Source of the DNA: Saprospiraceae bacterium
GTDB lineage: Bacteria > Bacteroidota > Bacteroidia > Chitinophagales > Saprospiraceae
Direction: 5' to 3'
NCBI GenBank assembly: GCA_022842255.1
Contig: JALHPW010000325.1
Coordinates: 1 to 6,158, forward strand
Length of the DNA: 6,158 nucleotides
Part shown: positions 5,416 to 6,158 of the stretch, one piece after another
How the letters are laid out: every line of letters begins with the position of its first letter
How positions within the stretch are numbered: position 1 is the first letter of the stretch
The notes under the pieces: generated by a model
Seen by the model: the letters and a program-made list of their open reading frames with translations, nothing else
Told to the model about the DNA's origin: nothing
Database searches by the model: none
Made by a program: the position numbers and the translations under genes

Positions 5416-6111
5416 ATGAGCATTCCATTCCGATTTGCTTGCTTGTTCGTTTGGGTACTTTTGGCCAGCGGACTACAGGCGCAGAACAATTTTTTTCGGT
5501 TTAAATCCGATTTTTCCATCAAAGAAAAGGAAGCAGGAAAGGACCAGGGTCGCCTCATCACCGGGGCGATTTACTACGACAAAAACCTGCACAAAACGGT
5601 GTACAATATCCGGTTCCCAGAACCAGAACAATGGCTCGTGCGCGACACGTTTATGTACCGCATGAAGGCCGACACCCTAGTGTCCCAACAAATGGTGCCG
5701 CCGGTAGGGGAGTTTTCCATTTTCAACATGATCCTGAGCCAGCAACTCAACGATTTTGGCCTGGCAAAAGTGGGCTACACCCCGGGAGATGTGCAGCAAG
5801 ACGGCAATCAGGTTATTTCTCAGTGGTTGCCGCCTGAGCAGTTGAAGTCGTACCTTGGACCAGTTTCCATGGCGCAGGAAAACAAACGGATCAAGGCCGC
5901 AGCCTTCTACGACAAGGACAAAAAACTGGTGTCTAAATTCTATTTCGAAGACTATACTGTGCACAGCGGACTACCCGTTCCTGGAAAAATTTACCAGATT
6001 TTTTATCGGGAAGCCGGCGAGTTCGTGCGCATCATGACTTTAAAGAACATTGTTATCAACCAAGCCGATGAAGATAGTACTTACGATTTTGTTGTTCCTA
6101 CTGATAAGTGA
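5416..6111 (+). CDS. Secreted LolA-like (outer membrane lipoprotein-sorting-like) protein
   Basis: With the ATG at 5416 the product has 231 residues. A Sec signal (1-22, ending GLQA before Q23) places it in the periplasm. The mature part has the alternating strand pattern of the LolA/LppX half-barrel fold: a short amphipathic start (FRFKSDFSIKEKE), G-A-I-Y-Y-D (51-56), the P-E-W-L-V-R-D segment that in LolA-like proteins precedes the surface strands, repeated Y/F-D-K turns in the middle (KAAAFYDKDKKLVSKFYFED), and a C-terminal LKNIVINQADEDSTYDFVVP resembling the usual N-x-x-x-x-x-x-F-x-x-P ending. LolA-like proteins carry lipoproteins or other lipids across the periplasm; the ligand here is unknown. 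Starting at 5320 would add 32 residues that are just translated repeat, so I reject it. The fold call is from pattern recognition only; a secreted hypothetical protein of another fold is the alternative. Confidence 0.72.
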   Translation: MSIPFRFACLFVWVLLASGLQAQNNFFRFKSDFSIKEKEAGKDQGRLITGAIYYDKNLHKTVYNIRFPEPEQWLVRDTFMYRMKADTLVSQQMVPPVGEFSIFNMILSQQLNDFGLAKVGYTPGDVQQDGNQVISQWLPPEQLKSYLGPVSMAQENKRIKAAAFYDKDKKLVSKFYFEDYTVHSGLPVPGKIYQIFYREAGEFVRIMTLKNIVINQADEDSTYDFVVPTDK

Positions 6112-6158
6112 GTTGTACTCTCAAAGTGTTCAGCGTCAAGACATTGCATTGCTGAATC
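6112..6158. other. Right-edge non-coding tail
   Basis: 47 nt after the LolA-like stop. The only structure is a weak hairpin, TTCAGC 6129-6134 with GCTGAA 6151-6156; any T-tract that would make it a terminator lies outside the window. Confidence 0.3.

Noticed and set aside
6129..6156. Terminator of the LolA-like gene
   Set aside because: Only a 6-bp stem with a 16-nt loop, and the sequence after it is cut off by the window edge.

Overview
The window looks like a chromosomal segment of a Bacteroidota bacterium, most likely from the Saprospiraceae/Chitinophagia side of the phylum. That placement rests on promoter-like TAnnTTTG elements close to start codons, the absence of obvious Shine-Dalgarno sequences, the style of the secreted M20D hydrolase and the LolA-like protein, and a PolX whose polymerase site is degenerate. 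The placement is inference; no rRNA or other phylogenetic marker is present.

Layout. Positions 1-3906 are coded on the minus strand. Reading in the direction of transcription they hold: a 54-residue two-helix membrane protein (3906-3742), too short for usual ORF cut-offs; a LolD/MacB-type ABC ATPase (3640-2924); a secreted M20D amidohydrolase (2718-1423); and, 18 nt further on, a PolX/PHP protein that runs off the left edge (1404-1). Positions 4225-6111 are coded on the plus strand: two tandem paralogous small membrane proteins of unknown function (4225-4692 and 4795-5274), separated by a good intrinsic terminator, then a secreted LolA-like protein (5416-6111). The divergent interval 3907-4224 holds the promoter of the first plus-strand gene and a possible ORF remnant.

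Functional picture. The hydrolase and PolX probably form a transcriptional unit. The other genes look like independent envelope-related units: an ATPase without its permease in the window, small membrane proteins, and a periplasmic LolA-like protein. No mobile element, CRISPR array, tRNA or rRNA is visible.

Most notable. (1) PolX has lost all three catalytic carboxylates of its polymerase palm and the Ser of the GS motif but keeps every PHP nuclease motif present in the window, so it is probably a nuclease only. (2) Three separate intergenic gaps carry arrays of short 8-9 bp words, each gap with its own word. Two arrays are arranged as inverted repeats: one has a perfect 35-bp stem, the other a strictly 8-bp-phased array facing its own reverse complement. 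The arrays artificially extend two ORFs at their 5' ends, so the start codons were moved downstream here. (3) The tandem small membrane proteins share an LGIPGF-WGFC motif and have no function I recognise.
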